A DNA stretch of 64,000 nt from Corinectria fuckeliana (lineage: Eukaryota; Ascomycota; Sordariomycetes; Hypocreales; Nectriaceae), in assembly GCA_019137255.1 (NCBI GenBank), contig WPDH01000282.1:18153-82152 (forward strand), read 5' to 3'. Below the pieces are notes generated by a model. The model was not told the DNA's origin and did not search any database. It saw only the letters and a list, made by a program, of their open reading frames with translations. A program made the translations under genes and the position numbers. Below, piece by piece: positions 10,454-21,467 of the stretch. Every line of letters begins with the position of its first letter. The first letter of the stretch is position 1.

Positions 10454-11351
10454 AGCCGGGGACTACAGGGCTGCAATACGGAGTGTACTGTCTCGATAGC
10501 CTCCAGGGACTCTTGTTCGCTAGGTTTGAAGTTTCGTGGAAGCTTTGGGCTCTGAGGGGACGGTTGGGGATTTCGCATAGGACAGGTCTACAGGCAGCAT
10601 GATGATGAAGATGCCCAGCTTGGCTAAAATCCAAGCCTACTATAACTCGTATACTAGAGACTTGTGTGTTCTAACTGTGTGCTCCTATTGTGCGAGATGT
10701 TCTCAGAATTGATGTGGATCACTTGCGTGTGGCTGCACTGCCATGTTGCTGAATGGGGGCAACAGGGCGTTTTTAGATGGCATGTTCCTCGGCCTCCAAG
10801 GCGTTCGCAAAACACAAAGGTTCAAATACAGCCCAAAAGGATGCTGCTGCCCTCCCTTTTCCATCAACAAGAAAGCTGTTCTAGATATGGGGTGTTGCCT
10901 AGCTGTTCTCAAACAGTCGCTCAGCCCTCCATTCATATTCGCACAACGGGCCAAACGCTTCATTCACTCTCCATTTGCCGAGGGCGAGCGGTGCACTCGA
11001 GTTCTGCCAAAAGCGGACAAACAAACGAGAATCTAGCAGGCCACCACTCCGTTTGTACTCTGCCTGGTTGCCTATTCTCTCACATACCCATTCTGCCACA
11101 TTCTGTCTCCTCGCTCCCCTGCCCTCAAGTCTCTTCCCCTCTTCTCCAGCCATCTTCTCTCCATCCATCTTCTTTCATCTCATCAACAACAGCAACAACA
11201 CCCCTTACCAACACTACTCAACCATTACAACTCCCAACACTCACCATCAAACACCTCATCCATCTTATTCATCAACTCTTCCAAACCTACCACAAGTATG
11301 GTCTCCTGTTTGCATCTGCCATGCTCCAAACTAACCATCCTCCAGTCCACC

Positions 11352-11783
11352 ATGGCTCCCAAGAAGGCCTCCACCACCGGCTCTGACGGCGAGACCCCTC
11401 TCGGTCTCACTGATGGTGAGCTCCGCTTCATCAAAGCCATCTTCGACAACATGACCCAGAAGCCCGACGCCAACTGGGACCTGGTTGCCGACGGCCTCGG
11501 TCTCAAGGACGCCAAATGCGCCAAAGAGCGCTTCCGCCAGATGTCGAACCGCCACGGCTGGGGCGGTCAGTCTGCTGCCGCCGTCGCGAGCCCTCGCAAG
11601 GCCAAGGCCGGCGCTGCGGCTTCTAGCGATTCCAAGGTCACCAAGAAGCCTCGCACTCCACGAAAGAAGGTCAAGAAGGACGAGTCCGACGAGTCCGAGA
11701 CCAAGGAGGATGTCAAGCAGGAGGTTAAGCAGGAGGTCAAACAGGAGGTGAAGGCCGAAGACAACGACGCCACCATTGATTAG
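11352..11783 (+). CDS. small Myb-like protein with VKQE repeat tail
   Basis: Single coding exon, 143 residues. A likely 5'-UTR intron lies at 11296-11345 (GTATGG, CTAAC, CAG) and puts the start at 11352. The earlier in-frame ATG at 11298 falls inside that intron. The domain reads DGELRFIKAIFDNM, NWDLVADGLGL, DAKCAKERFRQM. It is followed by VTKKPRTPRKKVKKDES and a C-terminus with three VKQE units and one VKAE. These match the SUMO acceptor consensus. The domain is of the same family as at 9938 and 7190. Function is unknown; a chromatin-associated role is an inference. Confidence 0.82.
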   Translation: MAPKKASTTGSDGETPLGLTDGELRFIKAIFDNMTQKPDANWDLVADGLGLKDAKCAKERFRQMSNRHGWGGQSAAAVASPRKAKAGAAASSDSKVTKKPRTPRKKVKKDESDESETKEDVKQEVKQEVKQEVKAEDNDATID

Positions 11784-12960
11784 AGCAGCAGCGTTGCGGC
11801 TTAGATTCGTTTGACTACGGTGCAGGATCTTGTCTCTTTAGTGTGGTTAGCGATGGATGGCCTGGGCTTGGACATCTGCTTCATCTACGCATTCAGAATC
11901 GGTTATCGCATCTATCCTCTGATGGCAACAGAATACGAGAACTAAATAAGACTGGTGACACAACGTAAACGAAGGGGTTTTCCGGTATCGTGACTGTGTT
12001 TAGAACGGTCGAGGACAGTTGACAGCAAACTCTCCAGTGAGGAGGTGATGGCCTCGACGTACGAAACCCCCCTGAGCAGGCCTAGCACTGTTAAAAAAAA
12101 TTGGGTTTCCAGGCAGTAAGCTTCTCTAATCTAGGGCTCTATCTTCGGGGAGTTGGGGCAAATGGTATAGGTGAAGATCCAAACTTGCCTGCTGTCGCGA
12201 ACAAACGTGGTTCCCTAGCCAGTAGCAAAACAGCTGTCCCCCAGCCACCGTCGCTGCCTAGGAGTTAACAGAGACACCCGCGCGTCCCCCAAGAAGTTCC
12301 AGCGTGTTTTCCCTCTCTAGTGCTTCGGAAACGTGCCTCGAGTCTGTCCACTGAACTCTTCCCTCGTGTCCTCCGCAACAACACAGCAAGGCACAGCAGA
12401 GCACAACACCGCAACACGCAACCTTGTCACTCCATTCACTAGAGCCCTCGGTGAGTTTAGGATCTTTTCTTCTGTTCTCTCAGTGTTCGCTTCTTGTTTT
12501 TTTGGCCCACAATCTGCGATTCTTATTACTGGTCCCCGGCGTCGTGCGGCCTGTGTCTTGTTCCCACTTCAGTTGTCCCTCAGCTCTCGCTCACCTCGTC
12601 CTATTCTTCACCCTTTCGCGCCCAGCCAATTCACTTCTTCCATCCCAATCAGTCTTGCGCAAACAAAAAAAAGCCCTGTCCTTTTCCTATCTCCCACAAA
12701 ACCCCCCTTTTCTGTCCAAACCTTTCCTCCCATCTTCCCCCTTCCTCCATCCTTCATCCACAACACAACACCTGCCTCGTCGCCCTGACATCGCTTCCAG
12801 CCAACAGCACAAACCTATCAACAATCACTCAACTCAACTCGGTAAGGATCTTTCTCTCGTCGGGCTCGCCTTGGCGTCCCAACTTTACCTTCTTCGTTCT
12901 CTTCCGTCTTCACGTCGGCCGTTTCCTAACTCTTTCGTCCAGTCCTAAACATCCGCCAAG
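11784..12960. other. 1.2-kb intergenic region
   Basis: No gene seen. From about 12420 it is strongly pyrimidine-rich on the plus strand, typical of a long fungal promoter and leader for the gene at 12961. Confidence 0.45.
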
Positions 12961-13555
12961 ATGTCCAAGCAAGAGCCCGCTGAGCAGGTCAAGTTCCTTG
13001 TTTCGTGCATCGGACACACCACCAACGGCCGAGTAAGTCAAGGTCTCTCGACGTTTCAAGGGCGTTTCTAACCAAGTCAGCCTGACTTCCAGGCCGTCGC
13101 CGAGGAGCTTGACATCATTAGCAAGGCTGCCGCGTAAGTCGCACCATCTCATCCCTCCCGAGACATGTCGCTGACGCAGACCAAACAGCCAGAAGCGGTA
13201 CGAGCGAATGCTAAAGGCCCATGGCATCAAGCCAGGCCGCAAGACCACCGTCAAGGATGAGTCCACCAACGGGTCCAGCGACGGCGACAAGGCCCCTGCT
13301 GCTACGCCCACGAAGCGCAAGGCCAGGGGCACGCCTGCTACCACGCCCGCAAAGAAGCGAGCTCCCGCCAAGCGCACGCCCAAGAAGGAAGAGGTCGATG
13401 ACGACGACACTGACGAGAAGGGTGTGAAGCAAGAGTCCCCTAACTCTCCTACATCGTCCTTGAGCGGTAAGATTTCAAGACTTGCCAGCGCTGTGTCGAT
13501 GGTCGCTAACAACTGCTCTGGCACAGATGCGCCCGGCTCTGACTTCGAGGCCTAA
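12961..13555 (+). CDS. divergent small Myb-like protein, four exons
   Basis: Exons 12961-13032, 13093-13133, 13189-13466 and 13527-13555 give 139 residues. The last 60-nt intron is stop-free, so retention would also be translatable. The domain reads EQVKFLVSCIGHT, AVAEELDIISKAAAQKRYERM, KAHGIKPGRK. This aligns in outline with the neighbours, but the central DW..VA is replaced by AVAEEL, so the second tryptophan is missing. The tail is basic (TPTKRKARGTP, TPAKKRAPAKRTPKK) then acidic, with VKDE and VKQE SUMO-consensus motifs. Donors are GTAAGT three times (the last GTAAGA). Assignment to the cluster family rests on position, size, tail type and partial domain similarity. Confidence 0.7.
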
Positions 13556-14503
13556 ACGGCCGAGAAGCACCCTACGATTCTAGCAACTGTTGATGTACAT
13601 TACATGGGGCGTTTCGATTGTCCATGGATCTTTGCGACTTGGCTCTTGATCAAACGTCCACGCACTTAGCTGGTGATGCATACTAGTAGGGAATGGTTGG
13701 ATGACTAGTAAGGTAGTTCATACTAGCAGATGAGATAGCCTGGGATTTGATCCAAACAAATGGCATCACGATATAACAGTCAACACTTGCATTCTCTGTC
13801 GTGAAAACTCTCTTTAGCAGTAATCATTCGTGATGCCAACTCTTGCCTCGCCCAGTGAGGTCAGTGCAACTCAACTTGTTGCGCAGCACCGCATCTCCAA
13901 GAAGCGATACGCATTTCCGTCCCCTCGCCAGTTTTGCCAACTGCCTACCCATTTCTGGGCGCTGCAGTTTCTCAGAACGGTTGAACCCGTGACTAACTGT
14001 TATTTGCACGTTGTGGCGGCCATTGTAATGCAAGCTTGATTCACCGCGATAAGCGACCAGCCTCTCTGCGCTTTCATATTAACACTCACTCAACCCGTTG
14101 TAGCCATCGAACAATGCACCCAAAAAGTGTCGATCAACTTCCAACAGCTATTGTCAACGCGATGCATCACTGCGGCCGGTTGTCTCCGCACCATGGCCTC
14201 AAGACTAGTATATATTATTCCTTCGTCTCCCACTTAATCCACCCTCATCACACTGCATCCTCTCTTCATCACGACTTCGCTGCATCGTTCTATCATCCGT
14301 CTCTCTCTCAAGCCGTCTCTCGATCACGCCGTCCTCGCCTCATCTTAAGCCCGTTTCTTCCACCTTGTAAGTGTTTCCCACTCTCCCGTCAATAACCACG
14401 ACTAACAGGCTGCAACCAGCTCTCGTAAGAGCAGGATACCACTAGGTCTTCTCTCCGCCGAAAGCAAGATATCCCGTCGAGTCCCCATAAAGCATACATC
14501 GTG
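13556..14503. other. intergenic region
   Basis: No gene seen. A TATA-like word occurs near 14207, followed by a CT-rich stretch. A possible 5'-UTR intron (GTAAGT near 14368) precedes the next gene. Confidence 0.4.
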
Positions 14504-15652
14504 ATGTCTGATCTATCGGCGCCTACCTTGTCAGCAGCCGTTTTTTGCGACAGCGTCCCTCTAGATTCCGTCTCCGGCTTGCTCACTCCCCCCGAGTCTC
14601 CGATCGAAGAAGAATTCCCTCAAGAATGCCAGGACAACTCCCTCTCCAGTGTTCATGCCTCGAACTCCAGTCCCAGCCTCCTCTTTGAAGGTGGGGATGT
14701 TTACCCCTTTGGTCAAATACGCGTCATGGCGACTGAGCTGGTCCATGCTCGTGACAACGGAGAGTTCCCCAGCACCACAGCATCATACATGGATGCCCAA
14801 GCTATTATTGAAGATTACGAGTGTCTCATGCGACTTCGGCAAGCACGCGGTGACCAATCGAGCCATGCCCCTGAAGCATACAAGCAACTCCGAGTTGAGA
14901 TTGCCCGAAAAATCGTGGAGCGCGATGCCTTCCTTGATGACACAGAGAATCAGGTAGAGGCAGCTCGAAGGGTCAACTCTTACATCCGGTCAGTACAACA
15001 AGAGCAACGCTATTTCGATGCGGCCAGCACCATGCTCCAAAAACGAGGTGTGATAAACCCGACACAGCTTGATCTCGAAAGTGTCAGCGAGGAGCTCTGC
15101 TCCATCGTCGAGCATACTATTGAGCATACTGTTGCTGAGGCCACCGGTCCCCTTCGAAGGAACGTTGGGAACTTCCAAGACCAGAACAACACTCTCACCC
15201 GCCAAATCAGCCTGCACCACAACGTTCTCGAACAACAATCAATGACCAACACTGCTTTGCTCTCCATGCTCGCGCCCCAGTCCAGGAACATGCAATCCGC
15301 AGCCGAGCAGCTCGCCCAGGCCTCAGGCCTAGTCAATCATCTCTCGCAAGTTGTCGACCATCTCCCTACGACGCTCAACCAGGTGGTGTACGCATCAGTC
15401 CAGCACCAAACCAAAGATGCATTGAAGGACATGGTGGAAGCGCAGCAAAAGGTCCTCCAAGATCTCGAGAATCGGTCGCGGCACATTGAGGCCATGGCCC
15501 GGGAAATGCAAACCAGCTATCTCTGGATGGATGGTCATGAATGGAACAAGGTGCACAGAGGCGCTTCTCGCTCGAGGTCACATGGACACGGACGAAAGGG
15601 CAAGGGGAAGATGCGGAAAATAATGCATAAAGTGTTTAGGTGCCAGCGATGA
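14504..15652 (+). CDS. uncharacterised coiled-coil protein
   Basis: Intronless frame of 382 residues from the ATG at 14504. It is not recognised as a named family. The N-terminal 60 residues are Ser/Pro-rich and contain GLLTPPESP, which resembles a phosphodegron-type TPP site. Residues 75-340 are predicted by eye to be mainly helical with heptad-like Leu/Val spacing, including ARKIVERDAF, ISLHHNVLEQQS and AQASGLVNHLSQVVDHL. The C-terminus is strongly basic (SRSRSHGHGRKGKGKMRK) and could bind nucleic acid or membranes. It lies between two Myb-like genes but lacks their domain. A structural or scaffold role is only a guess. Confidence 0.7.
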   Translation: MSDLSAPTLSAAVFCDSVPLDSVSGLLTPPESPIEEEFPQECQDNSLSSVHASNSSPSLLFEGGDVYPFGQIRVMATELVHARDNGEFPSTTASYMDAQAIIEDYECLMRLRQARGDQSSHAPEAYKQLRVEIARKIVERDAFLDDTENQVEAARRVNSYIRSVQQEQRYFDAASTMLQKRGVINPTQLDLESVSEELCSIVEHTIEHTVAEATGPLRRNVGNFQDQNNTLTRQISLHHNVLEQQSMTNTALLSMLAPQSRNMQSAAEQLAQASGLVNHLSQVVDHLPTTLNQVVYASVQHQTKDALKDMVEAQQKVLQDLENRSRHIEAMAREMQTSYLWMDGHEWNKVHRGASRSRSHGHGRKGKGKMRKIMHKVFRCQR

Positions 15653-16664
15653 TTAGATTTGCGGGGGCAGCATAGCATTTTTACCCTCAAAAGCGAACTC
15701 GAGCGAATAGACGGGAGGTATGATTTGTTTTCAGGGGCCAATTTCCAGACATCTGTAGTTGCCGACATGATGCGATTTGAAGCAGCTACAGGTTTCTCGT
15801 AACCAACAGACTAGGCTTTGTGCCCTGGGCTTATCCTAACTTGAGGGCTTCAAAGAGTCGAAAATGCCACCAACTGTTGGCCATCACCAAGAATGACGCA
15901 AGCATATCTAACACAGGCCCACGAACACGCCTCTCATTGACGACCTCTAGGAGATTACCAAGCATGGAACCACGCATTCACCTTAGAGCTCGGGTCAGGG
16001 CGGATAGCGTGTAGCTGTCCAGTGTTGCGAACACCGATGCCCCCGTGGACACTTATCCGTCTGTTCCCTATTCCGCAACCCGTGCTTCCTTTCCCTTCCC
16101 CCTCGGCAGTCCAACTCGCCAAAAGCACTGCACTGAGCCCTGCCCAATCCGTTTACACAACAAGGCGGTAGCTTGATTCCTTTCCTGATCGGGGTGGTCT
16201 GTGTCGGAATATTTCATTGACGTGAGTTGACGGCCGGCTGCCAGCTGTCAGACAGTCCCAAACACTCGCATTTTGCAACTCACTTACAGCTGTCAGCTAC
16301 TTGTTCAGCCAGTGACGTACTAACCTTTCGTTTCCTTTTCCAGCCCCCTCGAACTTCTGGCTTAGTCCGAAGCTCGCTTCACCTTATTGTGGTTTTTTAA
16401 GCTCTCCCCTCCGTCTGCCGCCGCCGTTTCTTCTTTTTCTTCCCACCTTCACAACGCACAACACAATTCTTGTCTACAGATTTTCTCACAAACCATCTTC
16501 TTCGAACATCAACTCGTCGGCATTGTAAAACTTCAAACAGCCACAGTAAGTATCTCCATCTGCCTCGACTCGCCTTTCCCGCCGGGCTAGGTGAACGAGG
16601 TTCGCAGGTGTCCCGGCTGACCGTTTGCTTAGTCTCATCACTTGATTCCTTCTCAACCGCCAAG
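15653..16664. other. intergenic region with a 5'-UTR intron
   Basis: No coding gene was recognised. A likely 5'-UTR intron of the next gene runs from about 16546 (GTAAGT) to 16632 (CTGAC, TTAG). The stretch 16380-16545 is CT-rich leader sequence. Confidence 0.45.
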
Positions 16665-18205
16665 ATGGGTTCTGGTTCTGCCAAAAAGACCCCTTCCAAG
16701 ACCGGCCGTTCTGCCGCTCAGACCAGACGCTCCACATCCAAGGCTATCAAGAACGAGGGATCGCCCGTCAAGGCCCCCAAAACGCCCAAAACACCCAAAA
16801 CACCATCTTCACGCTCTAGAAAGACCACTCGTGAGTGGAACTATACCAGCCGTCTGCCCACCGAGGAGCAGCGTCGTGAGAATGGCCGCGTTCCGGGACG
16901 TAGCCTCATCGTCTGGGGCCGTAAGTTCCTCCTCGTCCTCCTCGCCAAACTTCCGACAGCAACATCCCAGCTAACTCAACCACAGGTCCCCGTATGGCAG
17001 AGAAGCTCCTCCTTCATCTGCAGTATGAGTGTTCCCGATACAAGATTGATCTCCCATGGGACGCCATTGCCCATCGTCTGCACCCGGGCTCCACCGGTGC
17101 AGCCGTCAACCAACATCTCGGTCGTCTCAGACGTGAGCTGGTCGCTGAGGGCCACCTTGTTCCCCCATTGATTTCGCGCCCTGGAGTTGGCGTCACTGAT
17201 CCTGACATCAGAGGGTTTGTCCGACAGGACGAGTACGGTGAAGACAAGTTTGCCACCCGACCGGTCCACTTCAGCGAGAAGATGGAGGATCGAAGGTTCA
17301 ACCTCCCTGACGCTCTTGAGGTTCGCGATCAAATCCAGAGCTTTACCTGCGACGCAGACAGCGAATATGACAGCGAGCTTGACGATGACACCCAAGGCTC
17401 GCCAACTCCTACTCGACGTCATTCTCGAGCTCCTACTGTCAGCCGTCGTTTGTACACGGCACCAGTTTCCTCCATCGAGGTCGATGAAGAAGAGGACAGC
17501 CCCGATGACACCCAGCTCGAAGAGTCAAACTCGTCTGTCCAGTACAATCAGATGGAAGTCGATGTAAGTGACTCGGTTCGAGCTGGCAACAACTCGGAGG
17601 CTAATGAGGCAAAGACTCTCGACGTCGGTTCTGAGCAGGCTTCCAACATCTTCACCAGCCCTAACGCTCGTCGTCATCACGGGGTTGTCAAGTCAGCCAC
17701 TCATTCTTTCAGCCACCCCTCACTCTACTCCCAGATCAACCGAGCCACATCCTTTCAGCAGTACGTCTCACGGGAAGAGACCACCGCGTTTGCGAAGCCG
17801 AGTCCTCCCCCGGTGCAACTCACTCCCGCTCAGGAGGCTGCCGATCTGTCCAAGTCCATCTTGGAGTTGAACAAGTTCAGCGGCTTCCACATCGGCCCCT
17901 GGGGTCTCTCTCACCACACCCACCAGGGTGTTTCCTTGGATGGACACGACGCTCACATGGCTCATCGGGACCAAAGCGACCATTCCACGGCCTCAGACAG
18001 CTCGCCTGAGCGGCTTCCATACCAGGGTAACTCTCTGAGCGAAGCCAACGCTCCCGTGGCCCATCGGAACCAAAGTGAGCACTCAATGACCTCGGGCAGC
18101 TCGCCTGAGCAGTTACCACTGGGCGAACACGCCTTTGGTGAAGAAGTATCGTCGGCCGAATCTCAGATCACTGATCTGATGGTTAGTTCTACCGCTTCTT
18201 CCTAG
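16665..18205 (+). CDS. large member of the Myb-like cluster with conserved GRPRMAEKLLLHL domain
   Basis: Exons 16665-16920 and 16986-18205, giving 491 residues; the intron (GTAAGT, CTAAC, CAG) is phase 1 and lies just before the domain. The N-terminus is basic with three KTPKTP-type repeats and an IKNE SUMO consensus. Residues 85-145 read RPRMAEKLLLHLQYE, LPWDAIAHRL, GAAVNQHLGRLRREL, EGHLVPP. This block is recalled from many uncharacterised Sordariomycete proteins and fits a three-helix Myb-like fold. The C-terminal half is Ser/Asp/Glu-rich and has two copies of an AHR.QS.HS..S.SSPE..P repeat. It ends the plus-strand arm of the cluster. Function is unknown; a nuclear regulator is inferred. 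Confidence 0.78.
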
Positions 18206-19588
18206 AGGTTCATTGTCTCACTTTGTATCCAGATCAGCAATGCGGTAGATGGCCTATTCGCTGGCGGGATGTATGGAGCGGATCTATTCACTGGCCTCCC
18301 TGACTTCAGTGTTGACCCATTCTGAGTTGACCGACCTTTTGATCAGCAACTTGTCACAGTGTCAGCCATCGTACCCAGCACTGCTTGCGAGACCAGAAGA
18401 GGGTGAAGCAAGTACATCCTACCGCATTTACTACCAACGAATCATCATCCCATCCTGAGTTGCGCTTCTTTTTGATGAACAACTCTTCGACATTATGCTC
18501 ACCATCACTTGCAGAACCCCAAGGAGGTAAAGCAAGTTTGACGTTATTGCAGCCGCATCTCCCCCCAGCGGAGTTACATCAACACCCACTTAGCGCCATA
18601 GCATACGCTATACGAAACCATCACCAGACACAGCTGATCAAGCCTTTACGTTTGGCAAGGAATATGCACTGCTATTCACTTTTTCTTCACTCTTTTTCTT
18701 CTTCTTTTTCATGAACATGTTGATCTCGACTTTTGGGGGGGGGAATGCGTCTTGTTTTTTCTTTCTTTGACAACTCAGAACAGCGACCCAAATGGTCACA
18801 ACTAGTGCTCCAGGGTTTAGAGATTTGGAACCAAAAAATTCCTACATTGAGAGATCTGAGGAAAAGGGTGCTGGACAGGATGGCAACACATATCAGTACA
18901 TCAGCACATGGCTCGCTGTACACTTGTGTTTTTTTCTTTCGGACTGGATTTGGACTTAGACTCGGACTTTTGCTATACTGTTGGCAGCCCACAAGTAGTA
19001 GATTTCGGTAGACAATACAGATGAATGCACGAAAACCCCCAAGTCTCCAGATTGGAAAGCCACCGATGCAGTCGGCGACGTGTTTCCTGCAGTCCAAGCA
19101 CGGAGTAATCCGCACACCGTATTTTCATTGTATGTACATACGCACACAGGGCAGCGAACCGTCAAGGGGCCATTTGTCAGGTGGATCTATGCCATTGACC
19201 TCCCCGTTCATGGCTTGTTGAGCTGTCTCCATCTCTCTCCTCGGCTATGGCGACGGTAATATGCCCCCAAAATGCTCCATCCGCGCAGATGGTGTTGGAA
19301 AGGTGTAGAACTGGTCGGGGCCGAGGCTAGAGCGCTTTGGGCCTAGCGTCACTCGTGGGAGGATGTTTTGCCGACGCTCCGGGGCAGCAATTTTTTTGGG
19401 GCGGGCGAGCTTCTTCTCCAGTTTTGCCATCATATCAACTTCCTCCCTCCTCCGATCCTGCTCATCACCATCCTTCGGTTTACTTCCGCCTTTGTCCTCC
19501 TCCAAAGCCGAAAGCCCGAAAGCGTTTCTCCTTTCCACTTTTTGTAATACCACTTTTACCCGCCCCCCTCCCTCTTAATTCACACATC
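18206..19588. other. 1.4-kb intergenic region
   Basis: No gene seen. It contains the 3' flank of the last cluster gene and, from about 19400, a CT-rich HSP60 promoter and leader. No clean run of heat-shock nGAAn units could be confirmed by eye. Confidence 0.45.
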
Positions 19589-21467
19589 ATGCAGCGCGCA
19601 TTGAGCTCCCGGGCTAGGGCCTCCGTCCTGTCCTCGGCTGCCACCAAGTACCGAGCCGGAGCTGGCCTCAGTCAGCAGCTCCGATTTGCCCACAAGGTAA
19701 GAAGACTACTTGTCAATGGGTGGCAGCTTCTATCAGCTTTCTGACAGGCTCTGTAGGAGATCAAGTTCGGTGTTGAGGGCCGCGCAGCTCTCCTCGCTGG
19801 TGTCGATACGCTCGCCAAGGCCGTTGCCACTACCCTCGGACCCAAGGGCCGAAATGTCCTGATCGAGTCCAGCTTCGGCTCGCCCAAGATCACCAAGGGT
19901 TCGTAAAAGCGACCCGTTCCTCAATTGATCTCCTTTCTAACTGGGAACAGATGGTGTAACCGTCGCTCGTGCCGTGACCCTAAAGGACAAGTTCGAGAAC
20001 CTCGGCGCCAAGCTGCTTCAAGATGTGGCCTCCAAGACCAACGAGGTCGCCGGTGACGGCACCACCACCGCCACTGTCCTCGCCCGCGCCATCTTCTCCG
20101 AGACCGTCAAGAACGTTGCCGCCGGCTGCAACCCCATGGATCTCCGCCGGGGTATCCAGGCCTCCGTCGAGTCCGTCGTCGAGTTCCTCCAGAAGAACAA
20201 GCGTGACATCACCACCAGCGCCGAGATCGCTCAGGTCGCTACCATCTCCGCCAACGGCGACCACCACGTTGGTGCCATGATCGCCAACGCCATGGAGAAG
20301 GTCGGCAAGGAGGGTGTCATCACTGTCAAGGAGGGCAAGACCATGGTCGACGAGCTCGAGGTTACCGAGGGTATGCGATTCGACCGCGGCTTCGTCTCCC
20401 CCTACTTCATCACCGATACCAAGGCCCAGAAGGTCGAGTTCGAGAACCCCCTGATCCTCCTCTCCGAGAAGAAGATCTCTGCCGTCCAGGACATCATCCC
20501 CGCTCTTGAGGTCTCCACCCAGCAGCGACGACCTCTCGTCATCATTGCTGAAGATATTGAGGGTGAGGCCCTCGCTGTTTGCATCCTGAACAAGCTCCGT
20601 GGTCAGCTCCAGGTCGCCGCCGTCAAGGCCCCCGGCTTCGGTGACAACCGCAAGTCCATCCTCGGCGATCTTGCCGTCCTGACCAACGGCACCGTCTTCA
20701 GTGATGAGCTCGACATCAAGCTCGAGAAGGCTACCCCTGACATGCTCGGCTCAACCGGTTCCATCACCATCACCAAGGAGGACACCATCCTCCTCAATGG
20801 CCAGGGCTCCAAGGACTCGCTTTCTCAGCGCTGCGAGCAGATCCGCGGTGTCATTGCCGACCCCACCACCTCCGAGTACGAGAAGGAGAAGCTCCAGGAG
20901 CGTCTGGCCAAGCTCTCTGGCGGTGTCGCCGTCATCAAGGTCGGTGGCTCCTCCGAGGTCGAGGTCAGCGAGAAGAAGGACCGATTCGTGGACGCCTTGA
21001 ACGCCACCCGCGCTGCCGTCGAGGAGGGCATCCTGCCTGGTGGTGGCACTGCCTTGATCAAGGCTTCCGTCAACGCCTTGAACGACGTCAAGACCGCCAA
21101 CTTTGACCAGCAGCTCGGTGTCAACATTGTCAAGAACGCCATCACCCGTCCCGCCCGCACCATCATCGAGAACGCTGGTCTCGAGGGCGCCGTGATTGTC
21201 GGCAAGCTTACCGACGAGCACGCCGCCGACTTCAACAAGGGCTTCGACAGCTCCAAGGGCGAGTACGTCGACATGATCGCCGCCGGTATCCTGGATCCCT
21301 TCAAGGTCGTTCGCACTGGTCTCATTGACGCCAGCGGTGTTGCCTCTCTGCTGGGCACGACCGAGGTCGCCATCGTCGACGCCCCTGAGGAGAAGGGCCC
21401 CGGCGGTCCTCCCATGGGTGGCATGGGCGGTATGGGCGGCATGGGTGGCATGGGTGGCATGATGTAA
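19589..21467 (+). CDS. HSP60: mitochondrial chaperonin HSP60
   Basis: Exons 19589-19696, 19757-19898 and 19951-21467 give 588 residues, the usual length. The group I chaperonin forms heptameric rings in the mitochondrial matrix and folds imported proteins with ATP. Residues 1-36 are an Arg/Ser/Ala-rich presequence ending LRFAHK. The mature protein begins EIKFGVEGRAALL. ATP-binding and hinge signatures are intact: TLGPKGRNV, DGVTVA, AGDGTTTATVLA and EEGILPGGGTAL. The C-terminus has the GGM repeats typical of GroEL/HSP60. The second donor is the weaker GTTCGT; this choice is forced by the ITK-DGVTV join. The identification is essentially certain. Confidence 0.98.

Noticed and set aside
19490..19560. 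GAA/TTC words before HSP60 as a heat-shock element
   Set aside because: Spacing does not follow the nGAAnnTTCn pattern, so it cannot be supported by eye.
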